Below, one piece after another: positions 25,090 to 33,742 of a DNA stretch of 38,995 nt. The number at the start of each line of letters is the position of its first letter. The first letter of the stretch is position 1. The stretch covers positions 1-38,995 of the forward strand of contig JALTNJ010000208.1 in NCBI GenBank assembly GCA_027000765.1, read 5' to 3'. The notes beneath the pieces are model-generated. The model was not told where the DNA came from, ran no database searches, and saw only the letters and a list, made by a program, of their open reading frames with translations. This DNA is from Nitrososphaeria archaeon. GTDB lineage: Archaea; Thermoproteota; Nitrososphaeria; Geothermarchaeales; JDFR-13. The position numbers were made by a program, and so were the translations under genes.

Positions 25090-25200
25090 ACTAAAAAAGC
25101 AATTACTATGTACGGGCACGGATATGCAGAGAGTCATTATCATAGTGGAAAAAATAAAAGTCATATTTCTTTCCTTACTATAAAAGAAATGAGGTGTTAA
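25090..25200 (+). other. In-frame His-rich extension of the first YHS gene after an amber codon
   Basis: Downstream of the TAG at 25087-25089 the same frame stays open. It encodes a short linker, then MYGHGYAESHYHSGKNKSH (from the ATG at 25108) and ends at TAA 25198-25200, three bases before the GTG of the next gene. The last codons contain the GAGGTG ribosome binding site of that gene, as expected for a real coupled stop codon. No ribosome binding site precedes the internal ATG, so this is either a recently separated tail (nonsense mutation), an amber readthrough extension, or chance. Confidence 0.4.
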
Positions 25201-25203
25201 ATT

Positions 25204-25383
25204 GTGGCGAAATGTCCAGTATGCGGAATGGCTGTTGAAGAGAGTGAGAGTACGTTGAAGACTGAGCATATGGGTAAGGTCTTTTACTTCTGTTCAGAGG
25301 GTTGTAAATCTGAATTCGAAAAGAACCCTCATAAGTACATGGAGAGTGGACATAAGCAGCATTTCCATAGCCGTTGTTGCTAA
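25204..25383 (+). CDS. Small YHS-domain protein with His/Cys tail (putative copper chaperone)
   Basis: 59-residue protein with GTG start and GAGGTG seven bases upstream (25191-25196). CPVCGMAVEESE and VFYFCSEGCKSEFEKNPHKY form the YHS domain with its CxxC and CxxxC-type ligands. The tail HKYMESGHKQHFHSRCC adds four His and two Cys, a further likely metal site. It lies 40 bases before copA. A T7 tract (25404-25410) in that gap may attenuate or end some transcripts. Confidence 0.82.
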   Translation: MAKCPVCGMAVEESESTLKTEHMGKVFYFCSEGCKSEFEKNPHKYMESGHKQHFHSRCC

Positions 25384-25423
25384 ACAACATATCCCCACAT
25401 TTCTTTTTTTAGGGTGATGGAAC

Positions 25424-27847
25424 ATGGAGAAGAAAAAGATTGTTTTACAGATTGAAGGCATGCATTGTGCAAATTGTGCTCTAACAATAGAGAAGAATAT
25501 TACTAAAATAGACGGTGTAGAAAAAGCCAACGTTAGCTTTGCATCTGAAAAAGCCATGATAGTTTTTGATCCTCGTAAAGTAGAGTTGAAAGAAATTGAG
25601 AGAGCTGTGGAGGAAGCAGGCTATAAAGTTGCATATGAAAAAATAAGTCTACACGTTTCTGGTCTGAAAGACCAAACTTATGCTAGCGTGTTAGAAGATA
25701 AATTAAATGAGGTTGAAGGGATTAGGAAGGTCTCTGTGAATTATGTAGCAAATCAGATTCATATTGAGTATAATCCTGCATTAATATCATTAGTAGATAT
25801 AAAGAAAATAGTCTCTGAATATGGGGTGGATGTTATCAGTGAGGAGTTTACTCTGACTCCCGAAGAGGAGCATGCAAAGAAACTAAAGAGATCAGTGTTT
25901 ATTGGACTGGGGTTATCTACGATCATCGTTTTATATAACTATCCAGAGATATTTGGATTTCTACCATATGCGAAAAGTTTGATAGCCGGTATACTGTTAA
26001 TGGTTTTAACTGGAGTGATACAGTTTTATGTAGGTCTCCCATTCTATAGAGGGGCATTAAACGCGGCTAGAATGAAGACGGCTACCATGGATACTCTAGT
26101 ATCAGTTGGCACTACAGCAGCATATCTAATGAGCGTATGGTATACGTTCCCAGTGCCTCACTGGCAATATTTATATTATGATGTTTCAGCGGTTGTAATA
26201 TCATTCGTGCTTCTTGGGAAGTATCTTGAAATGAAGACTAAGGGAAGGACTTCAGCGGTTATCAAGAAGTTGCTTGAGATCCAGCCGAAGAGAGCAAGGA
26301 TCATTTCCGATGGCGAGGAGAAAGAGGTTCCTATTGAATTAATACAAGTTGGGGACATAATGATAGTACGCCCAGGTGAGAAGATACCTACTGACGGGGT
26401 AGTTGTCGAAGGACATTCTGCAGTCGACGAGTCGATGGTAACAGGAGAGTCGATGCCCGTAGAAAAGAAAGTAGGAGATGAAGTGATCGGGGGAACAGTA
26501 AATAGAGAAGGGATACTTAAGGTTAGGGCTACAAAGGTTGGGAGCGATACATTTTTAGCTCAGGTAGTTAAGCTTGTAGAAGAGGCTATTGGCAGTAAAC
26601 CACCTATACAAAAGATGGTTGATAAGGTTGCGGGTAAATTTACTTTTATAGTAATAGGAATTGCTATTGCCACGTTTACTGTTTGGTATGGTGTCCTTGG
26701 CGTTGGCTTAGCCCGAGCGCTTATCAACACAGTTGCGGTACTTGTAGTAGCATGTCCTTGTGCATTAGGCCTTGCAACGCCCACTGCGATAATGGTCGGA
26801 ATGGGTAAGGGTGCAGAAAATGGAGTTCTAATAAAAAGCGGCGAAGCCCTAGAGACAACTGGTAAGTTGGATATCGTAGTATTCGATAAGACAGGTACCT
26901 TGACACAAGGGAAACCGAAGGTAACAGACATAAAAGTAGTTGGAAAACTTGAGGTAATGACAAACGGCGGCAGTTTAGATTCAATTGATGTCCTTAGATA
27001 TGCGGCAATAGCGGAGAGGAATTCCGAACATCCACTAGCTAAGGCAATTGTAGAGGAGGCAATGGCTCGTGCTGTAAATATAGATGAGCCAGAAGATTTC
27101 ATATCTTCTCCAGGTAAGGGAGTTAAAGCAGTGTATAATGGACATGTAATACTAGTTGGAAGCATGAGATATGTACACGAAAAAGGCGTTGAAACCGTAG
27201 AAGCAGAAGAAATTGCTAAGGAACTCATGGAGGAGGGTAAGACGGTAGTTGCCGTTGCAGTAGATAATAGAGTCATTGGATTAATAGGTATCATGGACAC
27301 GCCTCGTCCAGAGGCTGAAGAGACTATAAGGGAGTTAAGAAGGATGAACATTAAAATTGGGATGATAACTGGTGATAACGAGAGAACTGCTAAGGCAATT
27401 GGAAAGATGCTTGGAATAGATAGGGTTATGGCGAATGTACTGCCAGGTGATAAAGCTAAAGAGCTTAGGAAACTTCAGGATGAGGGTTATGTCGTTGGAA
27501 TGGTTGGAGATGGGGTAAATGACGCACCAGCATTAACACAGGCTGATGTTGGCTTTGCCATTGGAAGCGGTACAGACATTGCAATCGAGGCAGGTGATAT
27601 CATACTTATTCGCGATGACCTAAGAGACGTAGTTGCCGCTATACAGTTGAGTAGACGGACAATCAAACAAGTTAAGGAAAATCTATTCTGGGCCTTCATA
27701 TACAATACTATCCTGATACCTGTAGCAGCGTTCGGCTGGCTCTATCCAGCTTTAGCAGGAATTGCTATGGCATTAAGCTCAGTATCCGTAACATCATGGT
27801 CTTTATTGTTAAAGAGATACACCCCAGAGATAAAGAGAAGAGAATAA
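25424..27847 (+). CDS. copA: Copper-translocating P1B-type ATPase CopA
   Basis: 807-residue Cu(I) export pump. The first heavy-metal domain has C15-A-N-C18 in EGMHCANCALT. A second ferredoxin-like domain (about residues 70-135) keeps the fold but has lost CxxC (GLKDQTYASVLE). Downstream are the actuator motif TGES, the membrane CPC in VVACPCALG, the phosphorylation site DKTGTLTQG, SEHPLAKAIV, TGDN and GDGVNDAPAL. The last two helices carry YN and MALSS, the Cu(I) selectivity residues. GGGTGATGG precedes the ATG. It is convergent with the CopR-like regulator and downstream of the YHS genes. Confidence 0.96.
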   Translation: MEKKKIVLQIEGMHCANCALTIEKNITKIDGVEKANVSFASEKAMIVFDPRKVELKEIERAVEEAGYKVAYEKISLHVSGLKDQTYASVLEDKLNEVEGIRKVSVNYVANQIHIEYNPALISLVDIKKIVSEYGVDVISEEFTLTPEEEHAKKLKRSVFIGLGLSTIIVLYNYPEIFGFLPYAKSLIAGILLMVLTGVIQFYVGLPFYRGALNAARMKTATMDTLVSVGTTAAYLMSVWYTFPVPHWQYLYYDVSAVVISFVLLGKYLEMKTKGRTSAVIKKLLEIQPKRARIISDGEEKEVPIELIQVGDIMIVRPGEKIPTDGVVVEGHSAVDESMVTGESMPVEKKVGDEVIGGTVNREGILKVRATKVGSDTFLAQVVKLVEEAIGSKPPIQKMVDKVAGKFTFIVIGIAIATFTVWYGVLGVGLARALINTVAVLVVACPCALGLATPTAIMVGMGKGAENGVLIKSGEALETTGKLDIVVFDKTGTLTQGKPKVTDIKVVGKLEVMTNGGSLDSIDVLRYAAIAERNSEHPLAKAIVEEAMARAVNIDEPEDFISSPGKGVKAVYNGHVILVGSMRYVHEKGVETVEAEEIAKELMEEGKTVVAVAVDNRVIGLIGIMDTPRPEAEETIRELRRMNIKIGMITGDNERTAKAIGKMLGIDRVMANVLPGDKAKELRKLQDEGYVVGMVGDGVNDAPALTQADVGFAIGSGTDIAIEAGDIILIRDDLRDVVAAIQLSRRTIKQVKENLFWAFIYNTILIPVAAFGWLYPALAGIAMALSSVSVTSWSLLLKRYTPEIKRRE

Positions 27848-27860
27848 ACCAATTCTCCTA

Positions 27861-27866
27861 TTTTTT
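27861..27866. terminator. T6 tract between copA and copR-like genes
   Basis: The 27-bp gap between convergent stop codons holds CTATTTTTTATATATA. The T6 at 27861-27866 can end copA transcripts; the A/T run on the other strand is too weak to judge. Confidence 0.35.
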
Positions 27867-27874
27867 ATATATAT

Positions 27875-28450
27875 TTACTCTTCTTCTCGCATCCTCCTGA
27901 AGTCTCTCAGGCAAGTAGGACAACAGAAATAGAATTCTCTATTATATATTGTAAAGGTTAGAGGTGTGCTCTCAATCTCCTTTCCACAGTAGTCACACAT
28001 TAGCTTAAAGAGTAGAGACGGAATATAGTCAAAGGGGTCCTTGACGCGTTTGATAACTAGATTTGCCTCAAACGGTATATTCAATTCGACGAACTGATTC
28101 ATGACCTCCCTGAACCGCTTCATATTTGGGAAATTCGCTTTTCCCACCAAGTTTTTTTCTCCGCTTGTAATGTAGATCTCAATAAACTCATCCATATCTT
28201 TAAGTTTATTGACTAAATCCTCAAGGTTATCGGCTTTAAAACTGAACACAACCTCTATGCCCTCCACTAGACTATCATCTACAACAACAGTGAATCTCTT
28301 TATTACACCGGTATCCATAAGCTTCTTAATTCTCTTCCTAACAGTCGGCCTACTTAGATCTAGTATCTTAGCTATTTCCGATATAGATGTTCTGGAGTTC
28401 TTCTGTAATATCCTAAGTATTTCAAAATCTATTCTATCCAGCCGGCTCAT
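27875..28450 (-). CDS. copR: Lrp/AsnC-type regulator with C-terminal TRASH metal-sensing domain (CopR-like)
   Basis: 191 residues from the ATG at 28450 (a TTG at 28459 is an alternative). The N-terminal Lrp-type helix-turn-helix is LDRIDFEILRILQKNSRTSI, then SEIAKILDLSRPTVRKRIKKL. The middle is a divergent ligand/oligomerisation domain. The C-terminus is a TRASH domain: MCDYCGKEIE, then YFCCPTCLRDFRRM, giving CxxC and CCxxC ligands. The architecture matches the copper-responsive CopR of Sulfolobus, which controls copA and a TRASH metallochaperone. Here it converges on copA. A perfect tandem 9-mer lies between its TATA element and start codon, suggesting autoregulation. Confidence 0.9.
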   Translation of the reverse strand: MSRLDRIDFEILRILQKNSRTSISEIAKILDLSRPTVRKRIKKLMDTGVIKRFTVVVDDSLVEGIEVVFSFKADNLEDLVNKLKDMDEFIEIYITSGEKNLVGKANFPNMKRFREVMNQFVELNIPFEANLVIKRVKDPFDYIPSLLFKLMCDYCGKEIESTPLTFTIYNREFYFCCPTCLRDFRRMREEE

Positions 28451-28462
28451 CTCTAACAAAAA

Positions 28463-28480
28463 TGATGAAATTGATGAAAT
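28463..28480. promoter_or_regulatory. Tandem 9-bp repeat in the copR-like promoter
   Basis: TGATGAAAT is repeated perfectly twice without a gap (plus-strand reading), 13-30 bases upstream of the regulator's ATG on the minus strand. It lies just downstream of a minus-strand TATA-like TTTTTATTTC (about 28476-28485). A further TGATGAT occurs at 28494-28500. The placement is that of a repressor operator. The same 9-mer was not found before the YHS or copA genes. Confidence 0.4.
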
Positions 28481-28591
28481 AAAAATAATGTGCTGATGAT
28501 ACCATGAAGAATGATTTTAGTTTATTCCTAAACATAGTATATTTTTATTGTAAGCATCGGTAGTAGTTGGTTTTATTATAAGTGAGAACAT

Positions 28592-29995
28592 ATGGAGAGA
28601 AAGTTTTATGATGTAATTATAGTGGGAAGCGGAGTAGTCGGTCTTTTTATAGCTTACTCACTATCGAAATTCGACTTGGACATACTGGTCTTGGAAAAAG
28701 AGCCCGAGGTAGGCATGGGTGTAAGTAAGGGGCACGCATCTGTTATACATGTTGTTCAGCTTCCTTTCAATAGTCTTAAGAGTCGACTTGGAAGAAAGGG
28801 AAATAAAATGTATGATAAGGTTTGTAAAGAGCTTAAGGTTAGTTTGAAGCGTCTAAATACATTAATACTTGCTATGAGTCCATTTCAGTATCTTCTGATT
28901 CCAATAGTATACCTATATCTAAAGATGAAGCTAGGTAATGAATTCCCAGTTAAAGCGGTTTTTTCAAGAAAAGGAATACTGAAGATTGAGAAGAATATCA
29001 GTGAAAAAGTCCTGGGAGGAATTATTATAGGTGGATATGGGGTTATTGATAGCTTTGACTTAATGTATTCACTCTATAGATTTGCCTCTAAAAATGGTGT
29101 TGAATTCAGATTTAATTCTGAGGTCCAGCAGATTAAACTTGAAGATGATGTTGTCTCAGTGTTTACAGATAAGGATATGTTTACTGGGAGATATTTGATA
29201 AATGCAGCTGGACTACAAGGCGCTAGATTAGCGTCTATGATTGGGGATGATGTTAAGTATGAGTATGGAAAGGGAGCTATGATTATATTTTCAGATGAAG
29301 TTTCAAACAATATATTAACCGTTCTTTCACTCAAGAATGATCCTAGGACAAAGGGCGGGAGTATTACACCTACTGTCGATGGAAAAAGTTTATGGGGACC
29401 GAATCTTGTCGAGGTGAAATCAGCAACTGAAGTAAGTGTAACGGAGGAAGATATTAATAGGATACTGGATAAATTTACGCCTCTTGTTAAAGAAAAACCA
29501 CGTAAGCTTGTTAAAAGCTATGCAGGAGTAAGGCCACTGACACGGGAAAATGACTTTATAATAAAATTTAGTTCTCGAAGTAAGAGGGTTATTAACGTAA
29601 TAGGGATATGCTCCCCAGGGCTCACAGCAGCTCCAGCGATCGCCGAGGAGGTTCTAGAAATGCTTAGGCAGGCAGGGCTTAATATGAAGGAGAAGGAGGT
29701 GATTTATCCAGATAAGCCAGTATATGACAGAGACAATATTAGACGACATATATTGATGGGAGAGTATTTGATGTGCCCATGTAGCATCGTCAGTAAAGGA
29801 GATGTTAGTAGGGCTGTAGAGGATGGTGCAGTCACATTACAAGGCCTCTCCTTCAGAACTAAACTAGGGTTTGACGAATGTCTAATGACACCCGGGCTCT
29901 GGAGAGCCTTAAAACACATGGCAGAGGAACTGGGTACGACACCTGATAAGATTACATTAAAGGGTGAAGGGTCATGGATAGTAAAGAAATATTAG
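28592..29995 (+). CDS. FAD-dependent glycerol-3-phosphate dehydrogenase-like protein (GlpA type) with BFD-like domain
   Basis: 467-residue flavoprotein of the DAO superfamily. VIIVGSGVVGLFIAYSLSKF binds FAD, INAAGLQGARLASMIGDD is the internal nucleotide-binding strand, and YAGVRPL.R and GICSPGLTAAPAIAEEV are typical of GlpA/L-2-hydroxyglutarate-oxidase relatives. The C-terminal ~75 residues are a BFD-like [2Fe-2S] module (MCPCSIVSKGDVSRAVEDGA, TLQGLSFRTKLGF). The usual closing CxxxxC has only its first Cys (DECLMTPG), so a fourth ligand is missing. The gene opens an operon behind TTTTATTAT (about 28570), probably leaderless. The substrate, G3P or another 2-hydroxyacid, is inferred. Confidence 0.85.
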   Translation: MERKFYDVIIVGSGVVGLFIAYSLSKFDLDILVLEKEPEVGMGVSKGHASVIHVVQLPFNSLKSRLGRKGNKMYDKVCKELKVSLKRLNTLILAMSPFQYLLIPIVYLYLKMKLGNEFPVKAVFSRKGILKIEKNISEKVLGGIIIGGYGVIDSFDLMYSLYRFASKNGVEFRFNSEVQQIKLEDDVVSVFTDKDMFTGRYLINAAGLQGARLASMIGDDVKYEYGKGAMIIFSDEVSNNILTVLSLKNDPRTKGGSITPTVDGKSLWGPNLVEVKSATEVSVTEEDINRILDKFTPLVKEKPRKLVKSYAGVRPLTRENDFIIKFSSRSKRVINVIGICSPGLTAAPAIAEEVLEMLRQAGLNMKEKEVIYPDKPVYDRDNIRRHILMGEYLMCPCSIVSKGDVSRAVEDGAVTLQGLSFRTKLGFDECLMTPGLWRALKHMAEELGTTPDKITLKGEGSWIVKKY

Positions 29996-30972
29996 TTGTA
30001 GGCGGTGGATTAGCTGGCTTATCAACAGCATATTATTTGGCTGAAATAGGTGGATTAAAAGTAAATGTAATCGAGACGCTTGACAGAGTAGGCGGATTCT
30101 TCATTTATGATGAAATATCATACGAGGGAATAATTGGTCAGGAGATAACCAGAGAATATATTGATTTAGTGAAGAACAATAACGATATAGAAGTGTTTAT
30201 GAATACTTCTGCAGTCTCTATAGAAGGGAAGTTATGCATAGCTGGGAGAGGAGAGGTGGAAACCTGGCAAGGAGAAGTTGTTGCAGCGACTGGATTTAGA
30301 TCCAAAACACCTCTTGAGCTGGGTATTTACGGATATAGACCTGCAGGCGTCTTCTCCATAAAGACAGTTATGGAAATAATCAGAGATGGATACATCCCTG
30401 GAGAGGAGATAGTTATATATGGATTAAATAGATATGTAGCTTCAGTGGCTTACAAGCTATCTAAAATAGCTGGCATAAAGTCGGTTAAAATTATATCTCC
30501 TATTGAAGAGAAAAAATTCATTGAACATCTATCAGACATTGAATTTATCAAGGGGCATATTAAATGGATAGATGGTCTAAAAAGAGTTGAGAGAGTTATT
30601 TTGGATACTAGAGAAGATGTTAAATGTGATACCTTGATAATTGGGGAAGTAACTCCATTTAACTATCTACACATTAAATATTCTGTGGGTAATGCATCTA
30701 TGATAGTATATGACCCATTGAAAATAGTAGAATTATCTAAGCTGTTCGTAGAAAACTTTATTGATCTCCTGGGCGGTGGGGAAGAGATCGTTATAGCTGA
30801 TAATGTACAGATGGCACCGAGACATGTATCTAGGAATATTAGAAGAGTAATGTCTGCATATCCTAAGGGAACGAGATTGGTTGTTAATGGAAAGGAGATC
30901 ACCCTAGATCATGACTATCAGATTCTCCGCCTCCCAGATTCTGATAAAATCGAAATTGAGGTGATAGGATAA
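29974..30972 (+). CDS. NAD(P)/FAD-dependent oxidoreductase, GlpB/HcnB-like
   Basis: 332-residue flavoprotein. LVVGGGLAGLSTAYYLAEIG (residues 7-26) is the FAD-binding loop, and VVAATGFRSKTPLELG resembles the ATG motif of the pyridine nucleotide-disulfide reductase superfamily. A second dinucleotide-like segment (EIVIYGLNRYVASVAYKLSK) occupies the middle. It overlaps the end of the GlpA-like gene by 22 bases, and its stop codon overlaps the kinase start by one base (TAATG). In several thermophiles such a protein accompanies a GlpA-like/BFD flavoprotein and may pass electrons between it and NAD or a quinone. This is inferred. Confidence 0.8.
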   Translation: MDSKEILVVGGGLAGLSTAYYLAEIGGLKVNVIETLDRVGGFFIYDEISYEGIIGQEITREYIDLVKNNNDIEVFMNTSAVSIEGKLCIAGRGEVETWQGEVVAATGFRSKTPLELGIYGYRPAGVFSIKTVMEIIRDGYIPGEEIVIYGLNRYVASVAYKLSKIAGIKSVKIISPIEEKKFIEHLSDIEFIKGHIKWIDGLKRVERVILDTREDVKCDTLIIGEVTPFNYLHIKYSVGNASMIVYDPLKIVELSKLFVENFIDLLGGGEEIVIADNVQMAPRHVSRNIRRVMSAYPKGTRLVVNGKEITLDHDYQILRLPDSDKIEIEVIG

Positions 30973-32384
30973 TGTATGGAGTTATTGATGTAGGGACAAC
31001 TAGCACGAAACTATATATCTATGGTAAAGATGAAAAAATAAAATACTCTACTAGAATTAGGCTTGGTTTTGAAAGAAGAAGGGGAAATTATATTGAGCAG
31101 GATAGTAACAGGCTTTGGGAGATAACAAAAGCTTTTATTAATAAGATGGAGAATGAGAGAGTTAGATATTTTGGTTTGACCACATATAGAGCCTCAGTAT
31201 TAGTATGGGACAAAGAGGGAAGGCCTCTTACCAACATTATTACATGGATCGATAGAAGAGGACTTGAAGTAAAGAAAAGTTTTCCTCTATATCTAAAGTT
31301 GCTGTCCAAGTTTCCAATGTTAAAATCTGTGCTGTCTATTGACTCCCCGGCTATGCTATATAAATGGCTTATTTGGAAAAAACCCGAGTTGAAAAAAGAG
31401 ATAGAGAAGGAAGAAGTATATTTTGGAACCCTAGATTCATATCTTACATATAGGTTAACTGGTGAATATGTAAGCGACATTACAAACGCTACTTTGACGG
31501 GGTTGATACACCCAAAGACACTTAAACCGCTATCTATTGTAAGTCGGATATTAGGAATCCCAGACTATTCCCCTAGAATCGTGGATAATGTAGAGACAAT
31601 TGGAGAGATTGGTGATATGGAATTTAACGTGCTAATAGCTGATCAGCAGGCTGCAACTGTGGCAGAGGGTTGTTTGAAGAAAGGCAGGGTAAAGATTACA
31701 AATGGTACAGGAAGCTTTGTAGACATGGTCCTAGATGGGTTTAAAATGCCTAAAGGCGGGTTAATACCGATTACGGTTGTGAAGGTTGGTGAGAAAACGG
31801 TATACGGTGTAGAAGGATTCGTTCCCTCAAGTGGCATAGTATTAGATTGGATGGTCGATAAGAATATAGTTGAGGATTATAAATCGATATGTAGCGATGA
31901 AGAGGAGGGTGAGGAAATATTTTTCCTACCAATGTTTAGAGGGCTTAGGATTCCCTACCACTTATCTGCATCGGGTGCCGTACTTGGATTAACTCTAAAT
32001 AGTAGTAGCATGGACATCGCAAGAGGATTTATAAATGGATTGGCCTTCCTTATACAAGAGATTTTAAGAGAGATGATATGGCAATTCAAGCATAGGCCAG
32101 ATGTTCTTTATTGTAATGGAGGGCTATCTCAATGTAGGCGACTTCTTCAAGCGATAGCGGATTACACGGGATACTACGTGGCTAGATCAAAGGGTGATGA
32201 TGCCACTGCACAGGGTGCCCTTAAACTTCTTGAGATAAGTAGTGGAAAGAAGAGTTTAGATGATATTAGAGAACCAGAGGAGGGAGTAATATTATATACA
32301 CCTAAACTTCCTGAAAAGGATAGAATCGAGAAGATAAAGAAATGGCGTGAAGCACTAAAGGTGGGGTTGAAATGGAGTTTATAG
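30972..32384 (+). CDS. FGGY-family carbohydrate kinase, glycerol-kinase-like
   Basis: 470-residue ASKHA kinase. The N-terminal phosphate loop is VIDVGTTSTKLYIYG. YFGLTTYRASVLVWDKEG and ITWIDRRG match the glycerol-kinase substrate region. YFGTLDSYLTYRLTGEYVSD, NATLTG and the ADQQAA motif near residue 219 also fit. NGTGSFVDM and YCNGGLSQCRRLLQAIAD are the ATP-binding C-terminal elements. Glycerol is the most likely substrate given the flanking G3P-type oxidoreductases, but other polyols are possible because the protein is divergent. The start codon overlaps the previous stop; the end overlaps the next gene by 13 bases. Confidence 0.85.
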   Translation: MYGVIDVGTTSTKLYIYGKDEKIKYSTRIRLGFERRRGNYIEQDSNRLWEITKAFINKMENERVRYFGLTTYRASVLVWDKEGRPLTNIITWIDRRGLEVKKSFPLYLKLLSKFPMLKSVLSIDSPAMLYKWLIWKKPELKKEIEKEEVYFGTLDSYLTYRLTGEYVSDITNATLTGLIHPKTLKPLSIVSRILGIPDYSPRIVDNVETIGEIGDMEFNVLIADQQAATVAEGCLKKGRVKITNGTGSFVDMVLDGFKMPKGGLIPITVVKVGEKTVYGVEGFVPSSGIVLDWMVDKNIVEDYKSICSDEEEGEEIFFLPMFRGLRIPYHLSASGAVLGLTLNSSSMDIARGFINGLAFLIQEILREMIWQFKHRPDVLYCNGGLSQCRRLLQAIADYTGYYVARSKGDDATAQGALKLLEISSGKKSLDDIREPEEGVILYTPKLPEKDRIEKIKKWREALKVGLKWSL

Positions 32385-33742
32385 AGAACCTTAAGAAAAA
32401 ATTTGGTGAAAAATGTTCAACTGAAAGGGAAGTTCTAAAAGTATATTGGAGAGATTATTGGCCGCTTGCTATAATGAATGAAAGCTTGGGGAAAAAAGTA
32501 AGGTATCCTATAGCTGTAATATGGCCAGAGAATACTGAGGAGGTATTGGAGGTGGTTAAACTTGCTAATAAGTATGGCTTTAAAATCGTTCCATATGGTG
32601 GGGGCTCTGGAGTAACAGGCGCTGCTTTAGGCGCTGACTCAGTTGTTATAGATCTACGGAGGATGAATAAAATAATTTCTCTAAATAAAGAAGATTTAAC
32701 GGTCACGGTAGAATCAGGAATATATCTTAAAGAATTAGAAGAGAAATTGAATAAAGAGGGATATACACTTAGACATATCCCCCAATCATATCCAGAAGCA
32801 GTTATTGGCGGATTGATATCTACTTTCAGTATAGGACAGTATAGTACTAAGTATGGGGGAATAGAGGATATTGTGTTGAACATGGAGGTAGTAACTCCTT
32901 ATGGTGAAGTTACATGGTTAAGAAAGAATACGGTTCCTCGGTCTGCTGCTGGACCAGATTTGAAAATGCTTTTTATAGGAGGGGAGGGGCAGTTTGGGAT
33001 AGTGACGAAGGCAGTTTTGAAGATCTATCCCTTGCCCAAGTATATCTGGATGAATACATACGTCTTCGAGGATTTTATTGAGGCTAACTTTGCAGTAAGA
33101 CAATTGTTGAAGACAGGCGCTATACCGGCGGTTATTAGAATATATGACAGAGAAGATTCTAATGTGAGGTTTAATATTGATGGAAACGTCATGCTGATTA
33201 TAGTGGAGAATAATAACGAGAAATTACATAACGCTACTATAGAAGTTGTCTCTGACACACTGGCATCTTCAGGAGGAGAAGAGATAGGAGATAAATATGT
33301 TGAGAAGTGGATGGAGAACCGATTTGACATAATCTCGGAAATAACCAAGTTTCTAATACCGATGAATATGTGGTTTGATACTATAGAGACGGTTGCTACT
33401 TGGAGTAACTTAGGTAAATTATATAAGGCATTTAAAAAAGAAGTTGCAGAGATTGAGGGGGTTCTACCTGTATTAGCTCATTCCTCACACTTCTATCTTA
33501 ATGGCGCATGTATCTACTTCACGATGATCTATGAGAAAAATGAAAAAGTATATTGGAATATGTGGGAGAAGGCTATGGAGGTAATATTGGATAACGGTGG
33601 CAGTATAAGTCATCACCATGGAATAGGTAGATTAAAGGGAAAGTGGATTAAAGACGAGATATTAGGAGGTTATGATATCATTAATAGGATAAAATCTGCT
33701 TTAGACACTAGAAACATCATTGGTAGCGGTGGATGGATATGA
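32372..33742 (+). CDS. FAD-linked oxidase of the FAD_binding_4 / alkylglycerone-phosphate-synthase-like group
   Basis: 456-residue vanillyl-alcohol-oxidase-fold flavoprotein. The FAD domain shows VPYGGGSGVTGAAL, then IDLRRMNKII and VTVESGIYLKELEEKL. QYSTKYGGIEDIVLNMEVV, PRSAAGPDLKMLFIGGEG and the late SHHHGIGRLKGKW resemble alkylglycerone-phosphate synthase more than typical GlcD. The histidine triplet is a catalytic element there. GlcD/D-lactate dehydrogenase relatives also share this fold, so the activity is not settled. It overlaps the kinase gene by 13 bases and the Fe-S gene by 10, suggesting a dehydrogenase whose electrons go to the Fe-S subunit. Confidence 0.82.
   Translation: MEFIENLKKKFGEKCSTEREVLKVYWRDYWPLAIMNESLGKKVRYPIAVIWPENTEEVLEVVKLANKYGFKIVPYGGGSGVTGAALGADSVVIDLRRMNKIISLNKEDLTVTVESGIYLKELEEKLNKEGYTLRHIPQSYPEAVIGGLISTFSIGQYSTKYGGIEDIVLNMEVVTPYGEVTWLRKNTVPRSAAGPDLKMLFIGGEGQFGIVTKAVLKIYPLPKYIWMNTYVFEDFIEANFAVRQLLKTGAIPAVIRIYDREDSNVRFNIDGNVMLIIVENNNEKLHNATIEVVSDTLASSGGEEIGDKYVEKWMENRFDIISEITKFLIPMNMWFDTIETVATWSNLGKLYKAFKKEVAEIEGVLPVLAHSSHFYLNGACIYFTMIYEKNEKVYWNMWEKAMEVILDNGGSISHHHGIGRLKGKWIKDEILGGYDIINRIKSALDTRNIIGSGGWI

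Noticed and set aside
25108..25200. Independent 30-residue His-rich peptide gene starting at the ATG at 25108
   Set aside because: No ribosome binding site precedes it and it is in frame with the YHS gene, so a tail separated by the amber codon is more plausible.
24946..25200. Pyrrolysine at the YHS amber codon
   Set aside because: TAG terminates several ordinary genes here (eL43, uS15, eS1 and others) and no pyl genes or PYLIS-like element were seen, so recoding to pyrrolysine is unlikely.
26560..27351. Long minus-strand open frame (263 codons) inside copA
   Set aside because: Ser/Thr/Pro-rich composition and exact opposition to conserved CopA motifs mark it as a shadow; no independent ribosome binding site or family motif.
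28460..28591. C/D-box sRNA in the copR-glpA gap
   Set aside because: ATGATGA and CTGA occur, but there is no proper final D box or stem; the repeats are better explained as promoter elements.
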